NCBI GenBank assembly: GCA_017994635.1
Contig: JAGOKK010000005.1
Span: forward strand, 1 to 50,585
Direction: 5' to 3'
DNA from: Candidatus Cloacimonadota bacterium
GTDB taxonomy: Bacteria; Cloacimonadota; Cloacimonadia; Cloacimonadales; Cloacimonadaceae
Length of the DNA: 50,585 nt
Below, piece after piece: positions 25,515 to 34,399 of the stretch (the first letter of the stretch is position 1; every line of letters starts with the position of its first letter). A model generated the notes under the pieces. The model was not told where the DNA came from, did no database searches, and saw nothing but the letters and a program-made list of their open reading frames with translations. A program made the position numbers and the translations under genes.

Positions 25515-26690
25515 CTATTGGGGATTTGTGATTCTATTCAAGCGCTCGCGGATCAGATCCGATACTGCGGCGGGGGAATACTTCTTGAGGATCAAAGAAC
25601 GCCCGGCGCGGCCGATTTGGTCTCTCGCTTCAGCGTTTTGGATCAGATGAGTAGTTTTCTTTACAAAGCCTAGATTATCGTCAGCGATCATCAGTTCCAC
25701 TTCGTCGTGAGCATCCAGGCTTTTCGCTACATTGGATGTGGTAACCACGGGCAGTCCACAAGCCATGGCTTCCAGGGCCTTATTCTGGATACCTGCGCTG
25801 AAATACATCGGCGCTACAAAGATATCTGCTGCCATTAACTCGGAGTATAGATCGTCCACAAATCCGAGAACTCTAGTGCCATTTACTTTATCCAGAGCCA
25901 ACACTTCTTTGGATGGATTAGCTCCCACAATGAGTAATTCCAGCGTGGGATAATCTCGCAGCAGAGCAGGCATTATCTTATAGCAGAGATTCTGGGCTGC
26001 CACCACATTATGTGCCACACTCATGTTCCCTGTGAAGATCAGACGGCCATGGAATTGCTTCTGGGGTAGCGATTCAGGTATTATCACTTGATTGGGCAAC
26101 ACAATGCTGCGATGATGGGCCTGTAAGCCTAACATGGAGATATCTACCGGAGATATCACCCAATTCTCCGCGAAGAGATTGGCTACTTTAAGCTCGTATT
26201 GAGCAGTGCGTTTGGCTTCTTCGCGAAAGAATATGCGTTTTAGCAAACCGAGATGCTGCAAACTGCGTGAATACTCAAGTGAGATACAATCAGTGTAATC
26301 CAGAACCACCTTGTGATGAGACAGATGCATGGCATAAGGCACCATGCGGACAAGATGGCAGTACACAGCATCATATCCCCTTGGATCAAGACTTCGGACC
26401 AGTTTCATGAACTTCGGATTTAGATAATACGCTACTTGAAAGGGCAAAGAGGAGAAAAGATTCGAAGCAAGATTCCACAAGGCGCGCCAACGGGGATGTG
26501 AGATAAAGTGACATTCTGCAATCTCTTCTTTCATCACCTTCATGGCTTTTGCATCAGCATGAGGGTCGACCAGAGATATCAGGCACACCTCACCCATCGC
26601 GGTAAATTGCCGCAAGAGATACAATGTTCGCACTTTATCCCCCCGATCGGGTGGATAGGGAATGCGTGAACTGATAAATATAGTCTTCAC
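25515..26690 (-). CDS. glycosyltransferase, GT4-like (EpsH/PEP-CTERM-associated sugar transferase type)
   Basis: This 391-residue GT-B fold glycosyltransferase probably acts in surface polysaccharide assembly. The N-terminus KTIFISSRIPYPPDRGDKVR resembles the sugar transferases associated with EpsH/PEP-CTERM systems. The donor-binding region reads FVAPMYFSAGIQNKALEAMA (about 293-312), followed by ACGLPVVTTS. The C-terminus ends with RAGRSLILKKYSP and a short helix. The start is GTG at 26690 with GGAG five bases upstream. That GGAG lies inside a short upstream reading frame whose stop overlaps the GTG. The specific sugar and acceptor are unknown. Confidence 0.85.
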   Translation of the reverse strand: MKTIFISSRIPYPPDRGDKVRTLYLLRQFTAMGEVCLISLVDPHADAKAMKVMKEEIAECHFISHPRWRALWNLASNLFSSLPFQVAYYLNPKFMKLVRSLDPRGYDAVYCHLVRMVPYAMHLSHHKVVLDYTDCISLEYSRSLQHLGLLKRIFFREEAKRTAQYELKVANLFAENWVISPVDISMLGLQAHHRSIVLPNQVIIPESLPQKQFHGRLIFTGNMSVAHNVVAAQNLCYKIMPALLRDYPTLELLIVGANPSKEVLALDKVNGTRVLGFVDDLYSELMAADIFVAPMYFSAGIQNKALEAMACGLPVVTTSNVAKSLDAHDEVELMIADDNLGFVKKTTHLIQNAEARDQIGRAGRSLILKKYSPAAVSDLIRERLNRITNPQ

Positions 26691-26776
26691 AAATTCTCCA
26701 GCACGGATCTGTACATATCTGGGTAAGTGCTTTCTTCAAAGGCTTGCATGTCTTGCCGATTACCAATAATCATCAT
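26687..26776 (-). pseudogene. short reading frame or gene remnant upstream of the glycosyltransferase
   Basis: A 29-codon frame (MMIIGNRQDMQAFEESTYPD, then nine more residues) ends with TGA overlapping the GTG of the glycosyltransferase (GTGA), as coupled genes do. An in-frame stop lies upstream near 26800, and no Shine-Dalgarno precedes any of its ATGs. The residues look protein-like, so it may be the C-terminal remnant of a deleted gene. It could equally be an untranslated leader that is open by chance. Confidence 0.35.
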
Positions 26777-26829
26777 GGATTGAATGCAATACATCAAGCA
26801 CTATCTACGTCTCACCTGCCATGCGGTAC

Positions 26830-26858
26830 TAGTTATCTGCCGCTGTACACTCTGTCAA
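26830..26858 (-). promoter_or_regulatory. predicted promoter for the glycosyltransferase-wbpB pair
   Basis: On the minus strand, TTGACA (26853-26858) and TAACTA (26830-26835) are separated by 17 bases. This is a near-consensus sigma-70 -35 box with a moderate -10. It would give a leader of about 130 bases and split the polysaccharide block into two transcripts. Confidence 0.5.
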
Positions 26859-26954
26859 GGATATTCCCCATTCAAACCCTTTGTCATGCTTTTTTCAGGC
26901 TGTGATCATGCCTTTACTATAGGGCTAAGTATCGGCTTGATCGGTAGTGACAAA

Positions 26955-28001
26955 CTATGTTAAAGGGGCGTGATTCCTGATAATTTCCGCAACCAAGCTT
27001 GGTTTCAAGTTTCTTAGACATTCTGTGGAGCAAGCCGACTTTGTCCTATTTTGGACGCAGGGGGCGCACGGGGTATCGGATCTGATCGTGATTGCTTTAG
27101 GATTAAATGGAGCTGTTTGTCTCTCATCCCCTGGACCAAAGATTACGAAACTTGGTAAGTGATGGCACGAAGCGATATGCCCGATTCCGGAATCAGTATT
27201 GATGATCATGCTACTTATTTTTAGTGTCTCATACACAACGTCCAGACTAACCCCACTTAAGATTGGTGCAGATAGACGCCGGCTCAAGGCTCTGCCCTCT
27301 TCAAGTTCATCAGGGCCAGCTATGACATAGAACTTCCACTTCGGAAAGTCCTTATTGAGGAGTCTCACCAATTCCATAAAATACTCCAAATCCCATCTGC
27401 GATATTTATTCTTGGCAGTGCAACCGGGATGTATAGCTACAACAAAGTCCTTTGCACCAAAGTAGCGAAAGAAAAAGGCTTTGGCTTCTGCAGATGCTGA
27501 CTCCTTACTGTAATAGCGAGTTCTGAACAGACTGTTATACTGAGGCTCTCTCTTAACTATTTTAGCTTCAGGTAGCGGGAAGACAAGCTTGAAGATATCA
27601 TGATCTGCCCAGGTTCTAAGCATCGATGCGTTAAAGGGAATCTGAGTAGTATAGAATGGACAGGGTTTCCCCTGATAATCACCTATCCGACATCTTGCTC
27701 GAATCAGCCATGAAAACAAACCGGCCTTTATGGCGCTAATCCCCGATGTAGTAATGCTATAATCGTACTTCTCCCGCCCTAATCTGGCTATCATCGGCAG
27801 TAGCTGGGATGGTTTGTAGCTGCATTGGTGGACCTCAGAAGTGTATGGCGCACTCTTTATCGGGAGCATGGAGCTTCCCTGAAACACAGCAAAATCAAAC
27901 ATGACTTCCGGGAATAAATGATGTATTAGCTCCAAAACCGGTGTAAGGAGAATCATATCTCCAATACCCCAAGTATGGACAATCAGGTATTTACAAGCCA
28001 T
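26955..28001 (-). CDS. glycosyltransferase family 9 (heptosyltransferase-like)
   Basis: This 348-residue GT-B protein is of the heptosyltransferase family, which adds sugars to the lipopolysaccharide core. The N-terminus YLIVHTWGIGDMILLTPVLE carries the acceptor-side Gly-Asp-Met motif. The donor-side motifs are AIHPGCTAKNKYRRW (about 192-206) and INTDSGIGHIASC (about 268-280). A cysteine-rich tail (PCAPCVQNR, CSTECLRNL) is typical of many GT9 members. The frame extends to a TTG at 28016. ATG 28001 is preferred and overlaps the preceding gene by 11 bases. It closes the long transcript starting at prfB. Confidence 0.87.
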   Translation of the reverse strand: MACKYLIVHTWGIGDMILLTPVLELIHHLFPEVMFDFAVFQGSSMLPIKSAPYTSEVHQCSYKPSQLLPMIARLGREKYDYSITTSGISAIKAGLFSWLIRARCRIGDYQGKPCPFYTTQIPFNASMLRTWADHDIFKLVFPLPEAKIVKREPQYNSLFRTRYYSKESASAEAKAFFFRYFGAKDFVVAIHPGCTAKNKYRRWDLEYFMELVRLLNKDFPKWKFYVIAGPDELEEGRALSRRLSAPILSGVSLDVVYETLKISSMIINTDSGIGHIASCHHLPSFVIFGPGDERQTAPFNPKAITIRSDTPCAPCVQNRTKSACSTECLRNLKPSLVAEIIRNHAPLT

Positions 28002-29268
28002 GTTGAAAGACCCCAATCAGTCTCTGGGTGAGATTTTTTCGAGAGAAAGAATCTACAATATCCATATTTGTACGTTTCATATTTCCGGTCAGCAGTTTAT
28101 TGAGAGCTGCCAGAATTGCTTCTTCATCTTCGATAAATGCATAAGCTCCTGTATTAGTCTGTTCCAGAAGATCTTTAACTAAACCGTGGCGAGGTCCTAC
28201 AGCAAGTATCGGTTTCCCGATTTTAATCAGTTCAAAAATCTTGCCGGTTAAAACTCCCGTAGATTCAGTGTCATTGTTATTTATCAGGATATTGATGTCT
28301 GCTCCAGCGGCGAAGTTGATGGCTTCCTGATGTGTCTTATAACCCCAGTATTGGAAGAATGACAACTGCATGTTCTGAATCTCTTCGAGCACTTCTTTGG
28401 CTATGGTGCCTATGTGAATATACTGGAAATCAAGCGATTCTATATTTGCGATAGCTCGCAGCAATGGGAGTGGATTTCTAATATGTCCATAGATCTTGCC
28501 CATATAGACAAAAGTAAACTTGCTAAACTTATGTGCCTTGACGTTAGCAAAATCATCTTCATCGAATCCATTGGTAACGACCACAGCTTTTTGCTCAATC
28601 CATGCATAGTGATTGGTGTACCGTTCCTTGATGTAATCTGTGACATAAAGAACACGATCACAAGTTTTTAGCACCAGATCGTCACATCGGCGGATCAAAG
28701 CATAACGAAATGGCATAACGTTTTGCTCAATGAGAGGTTCGAATTGCCATGCGTCTCGATAATCCGCAACCCAGAATACTTTGTCCTTGAATACATGTTT
28801 TAGCGCGACTCCAATCAATAGTGCGGAGAAAGGGAAGCCAGTGATATAAACATTACGGAGATCATGCTTACGGATAGTTTTGATAGCTGCAACAAGTGCA
28901 AATGGAGCCCAGCCAATCTGCTTGTCAATTGGGAAAACAATGTCGTTGATCAATTTGGCAGCGCCCCATATCAGGCGCTTCAACAGACTCAGTTTGTTCG
29001 CAGTTTTTGCGCGAATATCTGCCACTTTGTCTGTGGCGGAGGCAGTCAAGCCCCAGCTATGTGTTTTAATGATGTGTGCTTTTGGAGGGACATCATCGCA
29101 AAGAGATGCATCAACAACGTTCTTAGGCAGTTTCTTTGGAGTAATGACCCAGCACTGCCATCCCGCACGGTCTAGATACTTCAAGAACTTTAGGGGTCTC
29201 TGAACACCACTCTCTCCAGTGGGAGGAAACTCATTGACGATCATCAGGATCCGATTATCACATTTCAT
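27991..29268 (-). CDS. glycosyltransferase, GT4-like
   Basis: The 425-residue product has a GT-B N-terminus (ILMIVNEFPPTGESGVQRPL, about 7-26) typical of family 4 enzymes with a SGVQR acceptor loop. Its C-terminal Rossmann half includes FTFVYMGKIYGHIRNPLPLL and a donor-site-like STGVLTGKIFELIKIGKPIL. The function is presumably one sugar addition during assembly of the surface glycan. ATG 29268 is favoured over GTG 29274 because AGGAG lies five bases before it. It overlaps both neighbouring glycosyltransferase genes by about 11 bases, so the three are probably translationally coupled. Confidence 0.82.
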   Translation of the reverse strand: MKCDNRILMIVNEFPPTGESGVQRPLKFLKYLDRAGWQCWVITPKKLPKNVVDASLCDDVPPKAHIIKTHSWGLTASATDKVADIRAKTANKLSLLKRLIWGAAKLINDIVFPIDKQIGWAPFALVAAIKTIRKHDLRNVYITGFPFSALLIGVALKHVFKDKVFWVADYRDAWQFEPLIEQNVMPFRYALIRRCDDLVLKTCDRVLYVTDYIKERYTNHYAWIEQKAVVVTNGFDEDDFANVKAHKFSKFTFVYMGKIYGHIRNPLPLLRAIANIESLDFQYIHIGTIAKEVLEEIQNMQLSFFQYWGYKTHQEAINFAAGADINILINNNDTESTGVLTGKIFELIKIGKPILAVGPRHGLVKDLLEQTNTGAYAFIEDEEAILAALNKLLTGNMKRTNMDIVDSFSRKNLTQRLIGVFQHGL

Positions 29269-30427
29269 AGACACTCCTGATGCGGTCGCATAGCTGTTCC
29301 ATGCGGAAATCCCGATCTACCATTATCTTCCCCGCTAATGCAATGCTTTTCGCTTCCATGGGATGGTTTATAATCCAACGGATTTGTTGCTCAATGCTCT
29401 TTATGCTTTTAGGCTCGACGAGAAGGCCATTATCTCCGTGTTTGATTACACCATCGATACCCTGGCCTCTTACTCCAACGGTAACGATTCCGGCAGCCAT
29501 AGCTTCCAGATAAACAATCCCAAAGGTCTCGCTATAGCTTGGTAGGATGAAAGCATCAAAGAGGGGATACATGTTTCTCAAAAGCGTGTTCTCGATTGCC
29601 CCAAAACAACAGATGGCATTTTGCATTCCATGATCCGTGATCAAACGGTCGAGGGTTTCTCGCTGATCACCATCTCCGAAGATTGCAAGGCGGATGTGTT
29701 TACCATCCCTCACAATCCCGGCAACAGCCTCTATCAAAAGGTCAAACCCCTTGGTGGACTTCAAATTCCCCGCGCTGATGATCCGGAACTCAGATCCCTC
29801 CAGGAAGGACGCCACCTTGTCGATCAACGGATCTGATACGGTGCTAAATGGTTTGATTGCATTTCCTATCATGCTGATACTATGAGTCTCAACGATAGCT
29901 GATATCTGTTGGATGAGTTGGTTATTGACACAGAAGATGTGATCCCAGCTCCGATAGGCTATTGGTAATAGACACCGATATATCATGCGTAGAATCGGAT
30001 TCTTGATCCTGACTGGATGCGTGGTCATGTTGTGCACAGTCAAATAGTGCTGAATCCCGGATTTGTGTAACATGGGAGCTAAGTTTACGAGTTCTGGGAC
30101 GTGTCTGCAATCATGAACGTGGATTATATCTGGTTTGATCTCTTGGATTACTTTTCTCAGTCGAGGAATCACTAAATACCTATATTTAATTGTGTTGAGA
30201 AGAAACAGAGGTCGAATCATCTTGAAATAGTCGTGATACTCTCCATCGGGAGCTTTTCTAGGTATCAGGCTCGAATAAACATCAAACATATGCGTAGCAT
30301 ATACATACACATCATAGTACTTCATCAACTCTTGCACTTGATGTTTTACGAAGATACCGCCATTAGGATTAAATTGATCTGGATATAGGTCTGTGATTAT
30401 GAGAAGTCTCACTTGATCATTTCTCAT
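29258..30427 (-). CDS. glycosyltransferase family 4
   Basis: This 389-residue GT-B enzyme has the family 4 layout. The N-terminal part reads LLIITDLYPDQFNPNGGIFV (about 9-28), then KPDIIHVHDCRHVPELV and YLTVHNMTTHP. The donor half reads RIISAGNLKSTKGFDLLIEA (about 225-244) and FILPSYSETFGIVYLEAMAA (about 293-312, the EX7E motif), then GDNGLLVEP. It is the most canonical glycosyltransferase in the block. The gap to the flippase gene is three bases. The transferred sugar is unknown. Confidence 0.9.
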   Translation of the reverse strand: MRNDQVRLLIITDLYPDQFNPNGGIFVKHQVQELMKYYDVYVYATHMFDVYSSLIPRKAPDGEYHDYFKMIRPLFLLNTIKYRYLVIPRLRKVIQEIKPDIIHVHDCRHVPELVNLAPMLHKSGIQHYLTVHNMTTHPVRIKNPILRMIYRCLLPIAYRSWDHIFCVNNQLIQQISAIVETHSISMIGNAIKPFSTVSDPLIDKVASFLEGSEFRIISAGNLKSTKGFDLLIEAVAGIVRDGKHIRLAIFGDGDQRETLDRLITDHGMQNAICCFGAIENTLLRNMYPLFDAFILPSYSETFGIVYLEAMAAGIVTVGVRGQGIDGVIKHGDNGLLVEPKSIKSIEQQIRWIINHPMEAKSIALAGKIMVDRDFRMEQLCDRIRSVYEM

Positions 30428-30430
30428 TTA

Positions 30431-31753
30431 TCAATGCTTTCTCGCCGGCATCAGAGATACCGCGAAATCTCTGATTTCTAACAAATCTGACTTACGGGGA
30501 ACAAGATAAGACAGCATAGTCCTTCCGGTTGTGTAATGCTCAAAAATCACAATCAATACAAACCAAAGAGTATAAGCAATACTGGTGGCTAAAGCAGCTC
30601 CATATATACCCCAAACGGGAATCAAGAGTAGATTCAGGGCTATGTTTAACAATAACGCTATAGCCGGGAAGACAATGCTGATAACTGGAAATCCCTTGCT
30701 GTTCAGGTAGTTATTGAACAAGGAACCAAAGGAAAGGCTAAAGCTGGCTGGAATCAACCATAAATATACGCCATATACTGGCAGGAACTCCACACCAAAG
30801 AATATCCCCAAAAGGATTCTACCCAAGAGAATAAAACCGAGGTTGGCCACACCCAGGACTATTGTAAAAACAAAGATTATTCGACGCATGATGTCCCATT
30901 TATCTTCAATGGTGACGCTATCCGCAAGCTTGACCAAGAGTAGATTACCCACAGTGTTTGATGCAATTTGCAAAACATCTATGATATTTGCTGCAATGGA
31001 GTAGATCCCTACCTGGCTATAATCTAATGCTCTCTTGATTAATATAATATCTGCACGAATCAAGAATGTAACCAAAAGAGATGATACAAAAACACGAAAA
31101 CTATATGTATAGATTATCTTCAGTAAACCCGGATCGAAACGGAACTTTATCGGTCCTAACTTAGTAGTGCTCTGAATGTACCCGATTATCAACAGATGAG
31201 AACCAAGTACAATAGCTAGCATAAATATGAGTTTATTAACATCTCTAATGAACAACAGAGCAATCAACAGCAAGATCACGATGAATAAAGTACTTAAGAG
31301 TCTGGCTATGGAAAGGTCCCATATCCTATTCATCCCTACTTGGAAGGATTGTAGCTGCAATCCAAACTTAGAAGTAGTAATTATGGCCACCAACAACAAG
31401 GTTGATGCCCTACTTAACTCAAAGCTAAGAAACTCACTCCAGAAACCGATGAAGCTAAGACCAACAAAACCTAAAAGGATACTCTCAAGAAGAAACAAGA
31501 ACAAGGTAAAGCTGTAAACCTCATGAATCTTCTCCGGGAACTTTCTGGCTAAATACGGTATGCTCCTGGATACACCCATGTCCAGGATGGCCCACGCGAA
31601 GCCGGTCATGGTCAATAGATAGCTGTACTCACCCTTAATCTTCACGCCAAGATATCTGGCGGACATAAAACTGGTAAAAAAAGATGCTATCATGATCAAG
31701 AGACGGAAGCTTCCGCTGGTAAGGATATTCTTCTTCAGATTGATCTCGTTCAT
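30431..31753 (-). CDS. polysaccharide flippase (Wzx-like, MATE/MOP superfamily)
   Basis: This 440-residue integral membrane protein with about 12-14 predicted helices belongs to the oligosaccharide flippase group. It would move lipid-linked oligosaccharide units across the inner membrane. The N-terminus (LTSGSFRLLIMIASFFTSFM) and the following ARYLGVKIKGEYSYLLTMTG match the usual Wzx pattern in which a Gly-rich segment follows helix 1. ATG 31753. It lies between the EamA transporter and three glycosyltransferase genes with gaps of three to five bases, consistent with one O-antigen or exopolysaccharide operon. A Wzy polymerase is not visible in the window. Confidence 0.88.
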   Translation of the reverse strand: MNEINLKKNILTSGSFRLLIMIASFFTSFMSARYLGVKIKGEYSYLLTMTGFAWAILDMGVSRSIPYLARKFPEKIHEVYSFTLFLFLLESILLGFVGLSFIGFWSEFLSFELSRASTLLLVAIITTSKFGLQLQSFQVGMNRIWDLSIARLLSTLFIVILLLIALLFIRDVNKLIFMLAIVLGSHLLIIGYIQSTTKLGPIKFRFDPGLLKIIYTYSFRVFVSSLLVTFLIRADIILIKRALDYSQVGIYSIAANIIDVLQIASNTVGNLLLVKLADSVTIEDKWDIMRRIIFVFTIVLGVANLGFILLGRILLGIFFGVEFLPVYGVYLWLIPASFSLSFGSLFNNYLNSKGFPVISIVFPAIALLLNIALNLLLIPVWGIYGAALATSIAYTLWFVLIVIFEHYTTGRTMLSYLVPRKSDLLEIRDFAVSLMPARKH

Positions 31754-31757
31754 ATCC

Positions 31758-32645
31758 TTAGGCCTTCTTGAGGAGCATGTTTCTGGATAGAGCCAACATA
31801 ATCAGCATCATTCCAGCAATCTGCAATGCACCCAGTTTTTCCTGCAATATAAGGTACGCCAGGATCGATGCCAGCGCAGGTTTGAGAAAGAAATAGATGG
31901 ATGCGCGAGACGCACTTAGCTGTTTCATCCCTTCGAAATATAGCACATAGGCCAGACCGGTCACCACCAGTCCTAGGTAAATGATCAACAGGATACTGCG
32001 CAGATTCGGATCAAAGAGCATACTTTTACCGATGACCAGGTTGATCAGCGCTAAAAGGATGCCCCCGATGAGGAACGACATTGAGTTTGTAATCAAGTTG
32101 CCGTGTCTGGCCACCAAACGCTTTGTCAGTACGGTATAGAGAGCAAAAGTAACACAGGCCAGAATGGCAAAGAGTATCCCCAGAGGCAAGTTTAGATAGA
32201 GCCCGGAGCCCAAATCTCTTTCGGCGCAGATAATCAGTCCTAAGCCAGCAATCCCGACCACCAGGGAAATAATCTGAAGCTTAGAAAGCTTTTCTCTGAG
32301 TATATAGATCGCAAACACGCTCACAAATAGAGGATTCATACTCACTATCATCGCGGTTAGCGATGCTTTGCCAAAGTAGATCGCAAGCTGCAAGAGCAGC
32401 ATACTTACCACGACGTTGAGAAATCCCAAAGCGCCGAAGGAAAGCAGGCTGCTCTTGTCCAAGCTATGCTTATTGTGCACCATCTGTCGCACTGCAAACG
32501 GGGCAATAACGGCTCCTCCGATGATGAACCTCCAGGCGGTGATGGCAAACGGTGAAATCTCCGTTCCCAAAAGCTTGCCGGAAAGTTCCAGGGAAGACCA
32601 TATGCATATCGTTAACAGGCAATATAGATGGCTTTTGAACTTCAA
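31758..32645 (-). CDS. EamA/DMT-family transporter
   Basis: The 295-residue protein has ten predicted helices arranged as two EamA repeats, roughly 5-140 and 150-290. The first includes WSSLELSGKLLGTEISPFAI and ITAWRFIIGGAVIAP; the second ends LILQEKLGALQIAGMMLIM. Members export amino acids, nucleosides or other metabolites, and some move lipid-linked sugars, so a role in the glycan pathway is possible but unproven. The start appears to be TTG at 32645, one base after the stop of the upstream secreted-protein gene. No good Shine-Dalgarno is present, suggesting coupling. No alternative ATG preserves the first helix. Confidence 0.85.
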   Translation of the reverse strand: MKFKSHLYCLLTICIWSSLELSGKLLGTEISPFAITAWRFIIGGAVIAPFAVRQMVHNKHSLDKSSLLSFGALGFLNVVVSMLLLQLAIYFGKASLTAMIVSMNPLFVSVFAIYILREKLSKLQIISLVVGIAGLGLIICAERDLGSGLYLNLPLGILFAILACVTFALYTVLTKRLVARHGNLITNSMSFLIGGILLALINLVIGKSMLFDPNLRSILLIIYLGLVVTGLAYVLYFEGMKQLSASRASIYFFLKPALASILAYLILQEKLGALQIAGMMLIMLALSRNMLLKKA

Positions 32646-32646
32646 G

Positions 32647-34392
32647 TTATTTCATCAGGATCATTTTTTTGGTGGAGCTGTAGCTTCCGGATTTGAGACG
32701 GAAGTAATACACTCCGCTGGATACAAGTTTGCCACTGTTGTCGGTACCATTCCAGTGCAGATTATTCAATCCTTTTTCAGCGGCACTGATATTGAAATCC
32801 TTCACCAACTGACCCTTTTGGTTATATATGCTTACCATGGCGGGAGCAGCTTTGTCCATGTTGAATTGGATGGTGGTGTTGGGATTAAAGGGATTGGGAT
32901 AGTTACCGATGAGAGCGATACCGGCTGGGGTAACCACCGGGTCACCATTTGATACGGGGTTGAAATCAGCCAGCATGCGGGGAGTGATTTGTGCTCCGCT
33001 CTGGAAATGCGCAATGATGCCCTGGATGCTGAAATTACCTTGATGCATGGGAGTATCGATGTAATCCACATCATAGAATGATGTACGGAAAGTCATGGCT
33101 CCAGTAGCATCAGAAATGGGGTAATTTACGGCAGGATTGGTAGTATAATTGCCGCTGGGGCTGTCGAAATGCACAGCATCAATATACACCAGTCGGGATT
33201 GATACATATTCACACCCACATCACCATTCAGTTGAGCAATAGTGACAGTAGGAATAAAGACCTGGTTGCCACTGGAAGCAGGTGCACCCGGATCGAGGGT
33301 GGGAATGAACTGCAGAGTTTCGTAATACATGTTCAGCTTACCGGTAAGTCCAGCTATAGCATCGCCAATCTGATAATTGGTGGTGATCACGTTTGGTTGA
33401 TCGTCGATCAGAATCGCTGCATTGGCATCCTGCACGAACTTTTGGTTGCGATTACTTTGCTTGAAAGTGAGAATCACATTACCAGGAATATGGTAAATGG
33501 TGCTATTATCGGCAATTTGCTGGCGCAATTCAGCGATATCTTGAACTACTACGGGGAATATATAATTCGCAGTGGCAGTATAGGAAGGATCCATATCATC
33601 AGCCCACGCTTTGGCCTTGATGGAGGTGCTTATGTTGATCGGGATGGGATTGCTGTATTGAGTAGAGCTGGTGGTAGGTTCAGATCCGTCCAGAGTGTAA
33701 CGAATTACGGCACCGGCAGTGCTGGAACTGAGACTCACGTTTATGGCTGTAGTATAGGCTCCGGCTGGGGGATCGAAAACAGGGGTTCCCGCCATCTCTC
33801 CACCACCGGGATTGAAAGTGTGAGCACCAATGTTATCGAAGTAATCCTGTGCTTCCACCAACCATTCGCTATCGTCCATATTGGTGCCAGCAGATGTTGC
33901 CCAGTTCGTATTCCCCTGAGCTATATTGGGTTTACGAATGAGAGTGTGATTCAGAGTAGCTCCGGTCACTCCTGCAACGTCCCAAGCAGTTCCGGGATCC
34001 ACCATATAAACGCCTATGATATCTATCATGGTTTCACCATGGAAGAGTCCCAAAGCGTCGTCACCATTGAAGTAGGTAACCGTGCTGGTGATATCAGATA
34101 CGTTCAGGATGGCGGCGGCGGCTTGCGCATTGGCTATCACATAAACTTCATTATTGGCCAGGCTGCCTTCCAATGTTATGGAATTGGTGGCACTCCATTC
34201 TCCGCCGTTGGAGCCGAGTTTTACGGAGTATTCAGAAAGATCGACTGTTTCTCCAGTGCCATTGAAGATTTCGATGGCTTTGTTGTTTGAAGATCCTTCA
34301 ATGTATTCACTGAAGAAAAGGTTGGCTGCTTGTGCGAAGATCATTGTGATCGCAGCTAACAGGAACAGGGTTACAAGTGTTTTTTTCATCAT
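32647..34392 (-). CDS. secreted lamin-tail-domain protein with C-terminal sorting domain
   Basis: This 581-residue extracellular protein has four parts. A signal peptide (KKTLVTLFLLAAITMIFAQA) comes first. A lamin tail domain follows (about 25-190, starting LFFSEYIEGSSNNKAIEIFN). Next is a chitobiase-like/Fn3-like domain (about 200-280, with IRYTLDGSEPTTSSTQY). A central beta-rich, OB-like region lies at about 283-480. The final 90 residues form a FlgD-like/type IX sorting domain, with NYPNPFNPNTTIQF and a terminal YYFRLKSGSYSSTKKMILMK. Such tails direct secretion or surface attachment in Bacteroidetes-group and Cloacimonadota-type bacteria. ATG 34392 has GAGG upstream, inside the end of cdsA. 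The long plus-strand frame opposite it is a shadow. Confidence 0.87.
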   Translation of the reverse strand: MMKKTLVTLFLLAAITMIFAQAANLFFSEYIEGSSNNKAIEIFNGTGETVDLSEYSVKLGSNGGEWSATNSITLEGSLANNEVYVIANAQAAAAILNVSDITSTVTYFNGDDALGLFHGETMIDIIGVYMVDPGTAWDVAGVTGATLNHTLIRKPNIAQGNTNWATSAGTNMDDSEWLVEAQDYFDNIGAHTFNPGGGEMAGTPVFDPPAGAYTTAINVSLSSSTAGAVIRYTLDGSEPTTSSTQYSNPIPINISTSIKAKAWADDMDPSYTATANYIFPVVVQDIAELRQQIADNSTIYHIPGNVILTFKQSNRNQKFVQDANAAILIDDQPNVITTNYQIGDAIAGLTGKLNMYYETLQFIPTLDPGAPASSGNQVFIPTVTIAQLNGDVGVNMYQSRLVYIDAVHFDSPSGNYTTNPAVNYPISDATGAMTFRTSFYDVDYIDTPMHQGNFSIQGIIAHFQSGAQITPRMLADFNPVSNGDPVVTPAGIALIGNYPNPFNPNTTIQFNMDKAAPAMVSIYNQKGQLVKDFNISAAEKGLNNLHWNGTDNSGKLVSSGVYYFRLKSGSYSSTKKMILMK

Positions 34393-34399
34393 GTTTACC

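Noticed and set aside
24469-31753. Complete O-antigen biosynthesis cluster
   Set aside because: Glycosyltransferases, a flippase and a WbpB-like enzyme are present, but no polymerase, ligase, chain-length regulator or full sugar-nucleotide pathway is visible, so completeness cannot be claimed.
33169-34290. 373-codon open frame on the plus strand
   Set aside because: It lies wholly antisense to the lamin-tail secreted-protein gene, which has a signal peptide, recognisable domains and a good ribosome-binding site. The plus-strand translation has no domain, and its length is a by-product of the opposite gene.
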